Part shown: positions 8,174-14,307 of the stretch, one piece after another
Layout: the number at the start of each line of letters is the position of its first letter
Position numbering within the stretch: position 1 is the stretch's first letter
Source: DIGJ01 sp031553075
GTDB taxonomy: Bacteria; Bacillota; Clostridia; Lachnospirales; Lachnospiraceae
Direction: 5' to 3'
Length of the DNA: 26,403 bases
NCBI GenBank assembly: GCA_031553075.1
Contig: JAVBLX010000042.1
Coordinates: 1-26,403, forward strand
Made by a program: the position numbers and the translations under genes
Notes under the pieces: model-generated
Told to the model about the DNA's origin: nothing
Database searches by the model: none
The model's input: the letters and a program-made list of their open reading frames with translations, nothing else

Positions 8174-8274
8174 GATTAGCCTGTATTATAGATGTTATTA
8201 TATTGACAGAATATCAATCAAAATGGCATCAGTAGACAGGAATGGTGTGTGTTATGATGCACGGAAAGGAATGG

Positions 8275-8344
8275 GTTGAAAGAACGGTAAAACGGTCTTT
8301 TCAACATCTTGATTTGTACGTGCGCAGGAGCGCACAGATGGGAG
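8275..8344 (+). promoter_or_regulatory. Hairpin-SD leader element, copy 1
   Basis: Hairpin 1 (GTTGAAAG.../...CTTTTCAAC, 8275-8305), 14 nt, hairpin 2 GTGCGC-AGGA-GCGCAC (8320-8335), then AGATGGGAG, whose GGGAG (8340-8344) is the ribosome site 5 nt before ATG 8350. Nearly identical to copy 2 at 8934-9003. Hairpin 2 and the following nonamer also recur at hypA and tenA. Confidence 0.65.
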
Positions 8345-8349
8345 TTGAG

Positions 8350-8913
8350 ATGCAAGGATATATTGGAATCATCATGTTTGCTTCTTTTATTTTAATGGTG
8401 CTAGTCCGAGTAAATCGATTAAAGAGAAAAGGGATTAAGGCCATGCAGTTTGGGGAGATGGATAAAAAGGATTTTTTGATTCCTCCCTTTGTGTTATTTT
8501 ATATTTATTTATTGATAGCAAATGCGTTTGCTTTACCAAGACCCCATACGGATATCTTTCAAAATGAAGTGATTTCCTGGCTTGGCGTTTTGTTTTGTGG
8601 TGTTGCCGTTGTAATCTTTTTGCTGGCATTGTTATCCTTTGGAAAAAGCTTCCGGGTTGGACTGGATGAAGTTAATCCAGGGGAATTGATAACCACAGGG
8701 ATATTTGCAATAAGCCGGAATCCCATATATACAGCTTTCGGTATTATGCTCACAGGGATTTTCTGGATTTATCCGGACTGGCTTTTCTTTATCTATATGT
8801 GTGTTGGCATCTGGTTGTTTAATCGTCAGATACGACTGGAAGAAAAATCACTGGAGAAGATATATGGGAATAAGTACAGGGAGTATTGTAAAAAGGTACG
8901 ACGTTTTTTATAG
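8350..8913 (+). CDS. Membrane methyltransferase of the isoprenylcysteine carboxyl methyltransferase (ICMT/PEMT-like) family
   Basis: A 187-aa membrane protein with about five hydrophobic segments (near 3-21, 43-62, 75-97, 126-142, 143-157). It has the C-terminal signature of ICMT/phospholipid-methyltransferase-like enzymes: TTGIFAISRNPIYTAF at about 115-130 and RLEEKSLEKIYGNKYREYCK at about 162-181, which bind S-adenosylmethionine in the family. Substrate is unknown; bacterial members act on small or lipid substrates. Reading from the open ATG at 8242 would translate the hairpin leader, so ATG 8350 with GGGAG 5 nt upstream is chosen. The next gene has an almost identical leader but an unrelated product, so they share regulation rather than obvious chemistry. 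Confidence 0.82.
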   Translation: MQGYIGIIMFASFILMVLVRVNRLKRKGIKAMQFGEMDKKDFLIPPFVLFYIYLLIANAFALPRPHTDIFQNEVISWLGVLFCGVAVVIFLLALLSFGKSFRVGLDEVNPGELITTGIFAISRNPIYTAFGIMLTGIFWIYPDWLFFIYMCVGIWLFNRQIRLEEKSLEKIYGNKYREYCKKVRRFL

Positions 8914-8933
8914 TACAAAGATTGGAGGAGTAG

Positions 8934-9003
8934 GTTGAAAGAACGATAAAACTGTCTTTTCAACATCTTGATTTGTACGTGCGCAGGTGCGCACAGATGG
9001 GAG
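8934..9003 (+). promoter_or_regulatory. Hairpin-SD leader element, copy 2
   Basis: Hairpin 1 (8934-8964), 14 nt, hairpin 2 GTGCGC-AGGT-GCGCAC (8979-8994), then AGATGGGAG with GGGAG at 8999-9003, 5 nt before ATG 9009. Against copy 1 it differs at two hairpin-1 bases and one loop base of hairpin 2, after which the coding sequences diverge completely. Confidence 0.65.
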
Positions 9004-9008
9004 TTAAT

Positions 9009-9638
9009 ATGATTAAAGTGGAATGGTTAGGTCATGCTTGTTTTAAGATTACCTGTGAGGATTATACAGTTATTCTCGACCCTTATGAAACAGGTTCCGT
9101 AGAGGGGCTGGGGCCGATTAGGGAGGAAGCGGATCAAGTACTTATCAGTCATGGGCATGGTGATCATAACGGAGGTGGTTGTGTTACGGTGAGAGAAGCG
9201 GGGAAAAGGAATCCTTTTCAGCTTAAGGTGATTGATAGCTTTCACGATAAAAAGCGTGGTGAACAGCGTGGGAAGAACAGAATTCACATCCTGGAGACAA
9301 ATGGGTTAAAACTGGTACATTTGGGTGATATAGGATGTAATCCAACACCAGACGAAATGGCGGAAATGAAAGGGGCATTTCTTCTAATGGCGCCGGTAGG
9401 TGGATATTTTACATTGGAGCCAGAAGAAATGAAAGCGGTTGTAGACGAAATAAATCCCACTATTATGATACCAATGCATTATCGTGGAGATCATTTTGGT
9501 TATGAGGTGCTGGCACCAGTTGAGGAATACCTTAAGTTAAAGGAAGGCGTTGAAATTTTATCAAGTAGTGTTTTGGAACTTGCAGAAGGGATGAAAAAAC
9601 AGATTGTTGTTTTGCAGCCAGGAAATTTAGAGAAATAG
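9009..9638 (+). CDS. Metallo-beta-lactamase-fold metal-dependent hydrolase
   Basis: A 209-aa cytosolic protein of the MBL superfamily, close in layout to the UPF0173/L-ascorbate-lactonase-like branch. Metal ligands are visible: HGHGDH at residues 48-53, a GDIG acidic site mid-protein and the late MIPMHYRGDHFG histidine block. The N-terminal IKVEWLGHACFKI is typical of this branch. Zn or Mn hydrolysis of a small substrate is expected; the substrate is unknown. The frame is open from 8973, but that reads through the leader hairpin; ATG 9009 with GGGAG 5 nt upstream fits far better. It follows the methyltransferase by 95 bp, nearly all of it the duplicated leader, and ends at a terminator. Confidence 0.9.
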   Translation: MIKVEWLGHACFKITCEDYTVILDPYETGSVEGLGPIREEADQVLISHGHGDHNGGGCVTVREAGKRNPFQLKVIDSFHDKKRGEQRGKNRIHILETNGLKLVHLGDIGCNPTPDEMAEMKGAFLLMAPVGGYFTLEPEEMKAVVDEINPTIMIPMHYRGDHFGYEVLAPVEEYLKLKEGVEILSSSVLELAEGMKKQIVVLQPGNLEK

Positions 9639-9651
9639 AAGCATTTCATTC

Positions 9652-9706
9652 AGCCATACGATTAAGAATCATTAATATGATTGTAAATAGTATGGCTTTT
9701 TTTTAT
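9652..9706 (+). terminator. Rho-independent terminator
   Basis: AGCCATAC (9652-9659) pairs with GTATGGCT (9690-9697), with an inner AATCA/TGATT hairpin, followed by a run of nine or more T. It ends the MBL hydrolase unit. Confidence 0.75.
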
Positions 9707-9715
9707 TAATAGTGG

Positions 9716-9744
9716 TTGTAAAAATACGCAAAAATGCGTATAAT
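9716..9744 (+). promoter_or_regulatory. Promoter with internal palindrome for the XRE/HipA-like pair
   Basis: TTGTAA (9716-9721), 17 bp, TATAAT (9739-9744). The spacer contains TACGCA-AAAA-TGCGTA (9725-9740), a perfect dyad that overlaps the first bases of the -10 box. A repressor there would block RNA polymerase; the adjacent XRE protein is the obvious candidate, as in other toxin-antitoxin operons. Confidence 0.65.
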
Positions 9745-9780
9745 AAAAATATAATTATGTAATAAAAAGCAGGTGATGAT

Positions 9781-10314
9781 ATGGATTTAAAGCAATTAAG
9801 AGAAAGCAGAGGTCTTTCAAGAAAAGAAGTGTCTCAATTAAGTGGCATCAATTTGCGCTCACTTCAAGACTATGAGCAAGGGCATAAAGAAATTGCCAGT
9901 GCAAAAGGCGAGACCTTGTACCGTCTGAGTTTGGTGCTAGGGTGTACAATCGAGGAAATTCTGGATTTACAAATTGTTGAGATCCAATCAGTAGAGAAAG
10001 AAGATCAGAAAAGATTGCGAAGATTACTCTCCTATAGCATTGATTTGTCTATATCAAAGAGGGAAATCCAATGCAGCCAGATTTATTCCCCCCAATACAA
10101 AATTTATGGCAAATGGAAATTGGAAAAGAATCATTGTAATTTAATGTTTCTTTATGGCGGAATAATTGTACAACTACCTTTTAATGTGGCTTTTTCAGCA
10201 AAGACATTGCCCTGGCTCACAGAGGCGGCCATCATGATGATAGAAAACTATGTGGAAACGGTTACACTAAACGAAAACTTTCCAGGATTAGGAGGTGACG
10301 AATGGGATGAATGA
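9781..10314 (+). CDS. XRE-family DNA-binding protein, putative antitoxin of a HipA-like pair
   Basis: A 177-aa protein. Residues 1-62 form a Cro/CI helix-turn-helix (LRESRGLSRKEVSQLSGI, LRSLQDYEQG, LGCTIEEILDL). Residues 80-177 are a mixed domain I do not recognise (QYKIYGKWKLEKNHCNLMFL, with a two-strand pattern and a helix near the end), perhaps the kinase-binding part. GCAGGTGATGAT precedes the ATG. It overlaps the next gene by 8 nt, which suggests translational coupling. Together with the palindrome in its promoter this fits an autorepressing antitoxin, but a plain regulator paired with a kinase is also possible. It is longer than HipB (about 88 aa). Confidence 0.82.
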   Translation: MDLKQLRESRGLSRKEVSQLSGINLRSLQDYEQGHKEIASAKGETLYRLSLVLGCTIEEILDLQIVEIQSVEKEDQKRLRRLLSYSIDLSISKREIQCSQIYSPQYKIYGKWKLEKNHCNLMFLYGGIIVQLPFNVAFSAKTLPWLTEAAIMMIENYVETVTLNENFPGLGGDEWDE

Positions 10315-11527
10315 TGAAATCATATATTATTTGATGCATAAAAATGAGGTAGTAACGGTTTTAACCATTGAACGGATATCCGGCAGTATTGTAAAGGTGT
10401 CCAATAACGTGAAAAAAGAGTTGTTACCCTTGGGAGGGAAACATTCACAAAGCGATTTGAAAAAGTGGTGGGAACGCAGGGCTGTTCCTTTATCACAAGG
10501 AAATATGGAGCGAATTTTAATCAATCACAACATTCCTACCACCACAAACTTTCTTCTTCGGAATCTTGGGCTCAGCTTAACGGATCACTATTGGATAAAA
10601 CCGATTGACAGTGGGCTGGAATGGGAAAACGTCAGCTTATATACAAATGATTTTAAGGATGAGATTGGAGAACTTCAGCTGAAAGAGCAGTTTGATGCTG
10701 CTGAAAACGTTCAAGATGAGGTTGAAGTAGCGAATAAATCTGTATTCTATCCCAGTGCATCTCTTCAAGGGGAGTTACAGAAAAAATGGATTATTAAAAA
10801 GGGTGAGCGTTATCTGATAAAGGGAAATTATGGTGACTCTTGTCAGCAAAGCATCAATGAGGTAATTGCCACTTATGTGCATCAGGAGCAAAAACGGGTA
10901 CCATATACCAGCTACCGTTTATGTGAAATCACAACCATAGCCGGTAAGGGAATGGGCTGCATCTGCAAAGATTTTACAAGCGAAGCAATCGAATTTATTT
11001 CAGCTTATGATGTTGTTTCGTCCATAAAGAAGCGCAATGACATGTCAGAGTACGAACATTTTATTTTTGTGTGCAAAGAGAACGGGTTGGACGAAAATGT
11101 GGTCAGAACTTTTTTGGAGTATCAAATATTAACAGATTTTGTATTGACCAATACGGATCGTCATTTTAATAATTTTGGCATTTTGAGAAACTCGGATACT
11201 CTTAAATTTATTGATGTGGCTCCTATTTTTGACTCAGGTAACAGCATGTTTTGGAATATGCCTAAGCTTCCATTGAATAATGACTTACTTGATATTCAGG
11301 TAAGCAGCTTTCGCAAAAAAGAAAAAGATTTGCTCAAATATGTATCGGATGTAAATTTGGTAGATATAGAAAAACTGCCGTCTCAGGAGGCTATTAGTAA
11401 TCTGCTGAAAAAAGATGTGTATTATGAAAGCAGAATAAAGGGGGTTGTAGCCGGATATGAAAAGAAAATAGAGTTATTGTATAAACTACAACATGGAGAT
11501 AAAATTTTTTCATATGGACAAGGATAG
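10307..11527 (+). CDS. HipA-like protein kinase, putative toxin
   Basis: A 406-aa protein with the fold markers of HipA-type serine kinases. PSASLQGELQKKW at 149-161 corresponds to the Gly/Ser-rich loop that is autophosphorylated in HipA, followed by the ATP-contacting YLIKGNYG at 169-176. The catalytic loop is NTDRHFNNFG (282-291, D284) and the metal-binding loop APIFDSGNS (305-313, D309). HipA phosphorylates glutamyl-tRNA synthetase and causes growth arrest; whether this distant relative has the same target is unknown. GGAGGTGA at 10291-10298 fits ATG 10307; the open GTG at 10295 lies inside that site. The long N-terminal part (about 1-140) looks less conserved. Usual HipA length is about 440 aa. 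Confidence 0.82.
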   Translation: MNDEIIYYLMHKNEVVTVLTIERISGSIVKVSNNVKKELLPLGGKHSQSDLKKWWERRAVPLSQGNMERILINHNIPTTTNFLLRNLGLSLTDHYWIKPIDSGLEWENVSLYTNDFKDEIGELQLKEQFDAAENVQDEVEVANKSVFYPSASLQGELQKKWIIKKGERYLIKGNYGDSCQQSINEVIATYVHQEQKRVPYTSYRLCEITTIAGKGMGCICKDFTSEAIEFISAYDVVSSIKKRNDMSEYEHFIFVCKENGLDENVVRTFLEYQILTDFVLTNTDRHFNNFGILRNSDTLKFIDVAPIFDSGNSMFWNMPKLPLNNDLLDIQVSSFRKKEKDLLKYVSDVNLVDIEKLPSQEAISNLLKKDVYYESRIKGVVAGYEKKIELLYKLQHGDKIFSYGQG

Positions 11528-11571
11528 TCATGTCCCCGTATACAAAAGCGGGATACAAAAAAGCTATGAAT

Positions 11572-11615
11572 ACACTAATTTATTGCTTGACACATGTAAT
11601 AAATTAGTGTACTTT
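11572..11615 (+). promoter_or_regulatory. Promoter with 13-bp inverted repeat upstream of the rsgA leader
   Basis: ACACTAATTTATT (11572-11584) and AATAAATTAGTGT (11598-11610) form a perfect 13-bp dyad. Inside it TTGACA (11587-11592) is spaced 17 bp from TACTTT (11610-11615), a plausible promoter. The dyad may be an operator or a stem at the end of the upstream transcript. Confidence 0.5.
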
Positions 11616-11695
11616 ATAAGAAGCAGGTTGGAAATTCAATTTCATACTTAATGTTGAAATTTATTGCTAATAAAAAAAGAAGGAGTGATGTGAGA

Positions 11696-11758
11696 ATGAA
11701 AAAATTTGAGAAAAGTATTGTTAAGAACAAAATATCACTCTGGGGAATTATAAATTAA
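11696..11758 (+). CDS. Possible 20-residue leader peptide upstream of rsgA
   Basis: An ATG at 11696 opens a 20-codon frame (MKKFEKSIVK, then NKISLWGIIN) ending in TAA at 11756-11758. AAGGAG (11680-11685) sits 10 nt upstream, a good ribosome site. No homology is recognised. Because it sits between a promoter and overlapping hairpins, its translation could control read-through into the GTPase gene, as leader peptides do in attenuated genes. It could equally be a chance frame. Confidence 0.4.
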   Translation: MKKFEKSIVKNKISLWGIIN

Positions 11759-11803
11759 CCTTAAGTTTTCTTATATCATTGGAATATTCTTATAAGATTT
11801 ATT

Positions 11804-11853
11804 CCCTGGAGGACAAAGCTATGTGCTTCAGGGCATTTTTACGCCCATTTTTA
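11804..11853 (+). promoter_or_regulatory. Overlapping alternative hairpins (attenuator-like) in the rsgA leader
   Basis: Hairpin A pairs CCCTGGAG (11804-11811) with CTTCAGGG (11826-11833; 7 of 8 pairs). Hairpin B pairs GGGC (11831-11834) with GCCC (11843-11846) and is followed by ATTTTTA. The bases GGG at 11831-11833 are used by both, so the two are mutually exclusive. Hairpin B resembles a weak terminator. A third small stem CGGT/ACCG follows before the gene. Apart from this, the promoter dyad and the mini-ORF, I see nothing else in the 11528-11906 gap. Confidence 0.45.
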
Positions 11854-11906
11854 AACCGGTGAATGTGTACCGATTAAAGGTAAATTAAATCTTGGAGGAA
11901 ACCATA

Positions 11907-13094
11907 TTGAAAGAAACTACATTAAAAGAAACTACATTAAAAGAAACTGCATTGAAAGAAACTGCATTAAAAGAAACTGCATTAAAAGAAACTACATTAA
12001 AAGAAATTATTTTGAAACCAATAACACTAAGCTATATTGAAATTATCTTAGGTAAAAAGCAGTTAGAACGAAACATTCCGAACGAAACAGATTTACGGAT
12101 TGCCAGAGTAACGGCAGTTCATAAAGAACGCTATTGTATTATTACCAAAGAAGGTGAAAAGACAGCAAAGTTAAAGGGCAGTGTGTACTATAACAACGAG
12201 TACGGTGAGCAAAATGAAGAATACCCTGTCGTGGGGGATTTTGTTATTGCAAGAAATAATCCCTTGGGAGATGACCAGATTATCAAGACATTGGAAAGAA
12301 GCAGTAAATTATCCAGATTGGATTCATTCAATGGAACGGAGCAGGTTTTGGCATCTAATTTCGACTTTGTATTGATTACGATGTCTCTTAACGATGATTT
12401 TAATTTGAAAAAACTGGAACGCTATCTTGCCATTGCTTGGGAAAGTGGTGGAAGTCCAATTGTAATTTTTACGAAAACGGATTTGTGCGAGGATACAGAA
12501 GATAAACTAGAGATAGCAGAAGGTGCTGCGATTGGAGTTCCCATTATTGGAGTCAGTTCATATACAGGGGAAGGCTATGAGCGGCTGGAAGAAGTCCTGA
12601 ACCCAGGGAAGACTTTTGTACTGCTTGGCTCTTCAGGAGTAGGAAAATCATCCTTGGTAAATGCTCTTACTGGAGATGAGAGAATGAAAATAGGTGGAAT
12701 TAGGGAAGATGACTCCAAAGGCCGGCATACCACAACCCATCGCCAAATGATCTTTTTGGAATCAGGCGCTATGCTTATTGATACGCCAGGAATCAGAGAA
12801 GTGGGGATGTGGGATTCAGAAGAAGGTTTTGACTTGACTTTTTCTGATGTGGCAGAAAATATTAAGAAGTGTCAATTTTCCAACTGTACCCACCAGAACG
12901 AACCAGGTTGCAAGGTCAGAGAAGCATTGGAAATGGGAAATCTTACCTCGGAACGATGGAATAATTATTTGAAATTACAAAAGGAAATTCAATTTGCTCA
13001 AAAAAAGCTGCGAATGGTGGAGCGTCGGTATAAGGATAAAAAGAAAGACAAACCCAGAAGTAATAAAATCTCAAGTCTGGGGGAGTGGGAGTAG
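11907..13094 (+). CDS. rsgA: Ribosome small-subunit-dependent GTPase A (circularly permuted GTPase)
   Basis: RsgA binds the 30S subunit and helps its late maturation. Order of parts from TTG 11907: a repetitive N-terminal tail (1-36), an OB domain (about 62-130, LRIARVTAVHKERYCI), then the permuted G domain with TKTD (189-192, G4), VSSY (216-219, G5), P-loop GSSGVGKS (241-248, G1) and DTPG (292-295, G3). The zinc motif C322-x4-C327-x-H329-x5-C335 follows, then a basic C-terminus. All catalytic motifs look intact. GGAGGA at 11894-11899 is 7 nt before TTG 11907; TTG 11892 abuts the ribosome site itself, and there is no early ATG. At 395 aa it is longer than the usual 290-360 aa because of the tail. 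It may be a second, specialised copy. Confidence 0.9.
   Translation: MKETTLKETTLKETALKETALKETALKETTLKEIILKPITLSYIEIILGKKQLERNIPNETDLRIARVTAVHKERYCIITKEGEKTAKLKGSVYYNNEYGEQNEEYPVVGDFVIARNNPLGDDQIIKTLERSSKLSRLDSFNGTEQVLASNFDFVLITMSLNDDFNLKKLERYLAIAWESGGSPIVIFTKTDLCEDTEDKLEIAEGAAIGVPIIGVSSYTGEGYERLEEVLNPGKTFVLLGSSGVGKSSLVNALTGDERMKIGGIREDDSKGRHTTTHRQMIFLESGAMLIDTPGIREVGMWDSEEGFDLTFSDVAENIKKCQFSNCTHQNEPGCKVREALEMGNLTSERWNNYLKLQKEIQFAQKKLRMVERRYKDKKKDKPRSNKISSLGEWE
11910..12014 (+). repeat. 15-bp tandem repeat (7 copies) inside the rsgA coding start
   Basis: Seven consecutive 15-bp units of the form AAAGAAACTRCATTR encode KETTL or KETAL. Copies 1-6 differ by one or two bases; the seventh (AAAGAAATTATTTTG) is degenerate. 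The array starts directly after the start codon, so copy number can change without breaking the frame. Confidence 0.9.
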
Positions 13095-13100
13095 TATGAT

Positions 13101-13240
13101 GCTTGCTAATAAAGGGTTCTATAAGGCGAAGGAAGTCGAAATATTTATTATGAAATGCATCTCATTTAGCTGACTTGGAATATCCGGAGTTATTTGAAAA
13201 AGTATTGTTTGAGTTCTTTGTAGGAGATGAGAGGAAGTAG
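13101..13240 (+). pseudogene. Remnant of an alpha/beta-hydrolase C-terminus
   Basis: One frame from 13157 to the stop at 13238-13240 reads ASHLADLEYPELFEKVLFEF plus seven residues. This matches the end of many alpha/beta hydrolases, where the catalytic His is followed by an E-x-PE-x-F helix. Upstream, 13101-13156 reads AKEVEIFIMKC in another frame, as expected for the preceding beta strand after a small indel. The rest of the gene is absent. Confidence 0.5.
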
Positions 13241-13261
13241 GAAAATGGATTAGGAGGCAAA

Positions 13262-13315
13262 ATGATAATTAGAGAATTACAGGAAAAGGATGCCGAAAAC
13301 CATACCACTTCGTAA
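13262..13315 (+). pseudogene. Truncated start of a GNAT-type acetyltransferase gene
   Basis: TAGGAGGCAAA precedes ATG 13262 and a frame reading MIIRELQEKDAENHTTS ends at TAA 13313-13315. The first dozen residues look like the start of a GNAT N-acetyltransferase, but the gene is cut after about 13 codons. It may still recruit ribosomes just ahead of the next gene. Confidence 0.4.
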
Positions 13316-13367
13316 TAAAAAAGAAAATAAAAACGGTAAAAACCGTCAAATGACAGAAGGAGTCAAC

Positions 13368-13991
13368 ATGAGCGAAAAAGCAAAACGTATTATTATGACA
13401 GTAGCAGGAGTTAGTTTATCAGGTTTTTCAGTTGGAATGTTTAATTATTCCAGCTTTGGAATGGACCCATTTCAGGTATTTGCACATGGTGTATGGAATT
13501 TGACCAACATTGGATTTGGCACTTTTTATACGATTTTGAATTGTCTGATGCTGATTGTAGTTTTCCTGGCAGATCGAAAGAAAATTGGACTGGGAACCTT
13601 TATCAATATCTTTGTTTTGGGGTATATGGTTGAGTTTTCTTCATGGCTATTTGAGTTCCTTCTGCCAGATAAAAATATTTACTATCGGGTTATCCTGCTA
13701 ATCGCTGGCATTATTGTTTTGTGTTTTGCTTCTGCTTTATATTTCACTGCCGATATGGGAGTTTCTACATATGATGCAGTAGCCATATACATGGCAGAGC
13801 ATAAAGTTGCTAAATTCCAATATTGCCGTATTGCCACAGATGTGATTTGCGTTGGGATTGGCTTCTTCCTTGGAGCGATTGTTGGAGTTGGAACATTGTT
13901 TGCAGCTTTTTTCATGGGACCAATTATTGCGTTTTTCAAAAGAACGATAGCAGAACCGCTTAGATATGGCAGACGGAATGTAGTAAAATAA
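13368..13991 (+). CDS. YczE/YyaS/YitT-type integral membrane protein
   Basis: A 207-aa membrane protein with about five hydrophobic stretches (8-28, 49-68, 75-98, 105-128, 153-185). It carries two related motifs, GMDPFQVFAHGV (31-42) and GVSTYDAVAIYM (131-142), which mark the internal duplication of the YczE/YitT group. Function of the family is not established; members are often near regulators or transporters. The frame opens at 13290, but GAAGGAG at 13356-13362 fits ATG 13368 and the upstream residues overlap a broken acetyltransferase relic. A small dyad ACGGT-AAAA-ACCGT (13333-13346) lies in its leader. It ends at a strong terminator and is monocistronic. Confidence 0.85.
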   Translation: MSEKAKRIIMTVAGVSLSGFSVGMFNYSSFGMDPFQVFAHGVWNLTNIGFGTFYTILNCLMLIVVFLADRKKIGLGTFINIFVLGYMVEFSSWLFEFLLPDKNIYYRVILLIAGIIVLCFASALYFTADMGVSTYDAVAIYMAEHKVAKFQYCRIATDVICVGIGFFLGAIVGVGTLFAAFFMGPIIAFFKRTIAEPLRYGRRNVVK

Positions 13992-14002
13992 AGGTATTAG
14001 AG

Positions 14003-14027
14003 AGCTCTGAATATTCAGAGCTTTTTC
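14003..14027 (+). terminator. Rho-independent terminator
   Basis: A perfect 20-bp palindrome (AGCTCTGAAT then ATTCAGAGCT, 14003-14022) followed by TTTTC ends the membrane-protein transcript. Confidence 0.8.
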
Positions 14028-14028
14028 T

Positions 14029-14140
14029 ATTACTTCGGCGGTTAAATATCGCAGTTTTTGCAGGCAAGAAAGCTTGAGTATATGGGTTTCTTGCCTGGAA
14101 AAGCTTGCGATATTTTAGCGCCGGAGTAATATACTCTTTT
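14029..14140. repeat. 112-bp two-tier inverted-repeat element
   Basis: Outer arms ATTACTTCGGCG-GTTAAATATCGCA (14029-14053) and TGCGATATTTTAG-CGCCGGAGTAAT (14116-14140) pair over 25 positions with about three imperfect pairs. Inside, CAGGCAAGAAA (14061-14071) pairs perfectly with TTTCTTGCCTG (14097-14107). It could be a MITE-like insertion, a REP-type palindrome or a structured RNA. The rest of the 13992-14307 gap (14141-14307) is AT-rich with a possible TATAAT near 14250 and nothing else I can support. Confidence 0.7.
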
Positions 14141-14307
14141 TACTTCCAATATTTTTACAGAGAGGAGCAAAAGAAGAAGTTATATAGCAAATACCCCGCC
14201 ATGAATTTTTATAATTAATTCCTGCATAGTTTTTTCGTTTCTTATCCATTATAATTCAATTATAAACAACGGCCGCGGTGAATAATAAAATGAAAGAAGA
14301 GGATTAT

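Noticed and set aside
8203..8217. TTGACAGAATATCAA, resembling an FNR box or a -35 hexamer
   Set aside because: The half-site spacing is one base too long for FNR and no -10 box lies at 16-18 bp.
11910..12014. Regular repeats that might be a CRISPR array
   Set aside because: Units are contiguous 15-mers without spacers and are in frame with RsgA.
14230..14260. TATAAT-like sequence near 14250 as a promoter for the gene at 14308
   Set aside because: No convincing -35 hexamer at 16-18 bp upstream, so not listed as a feature.
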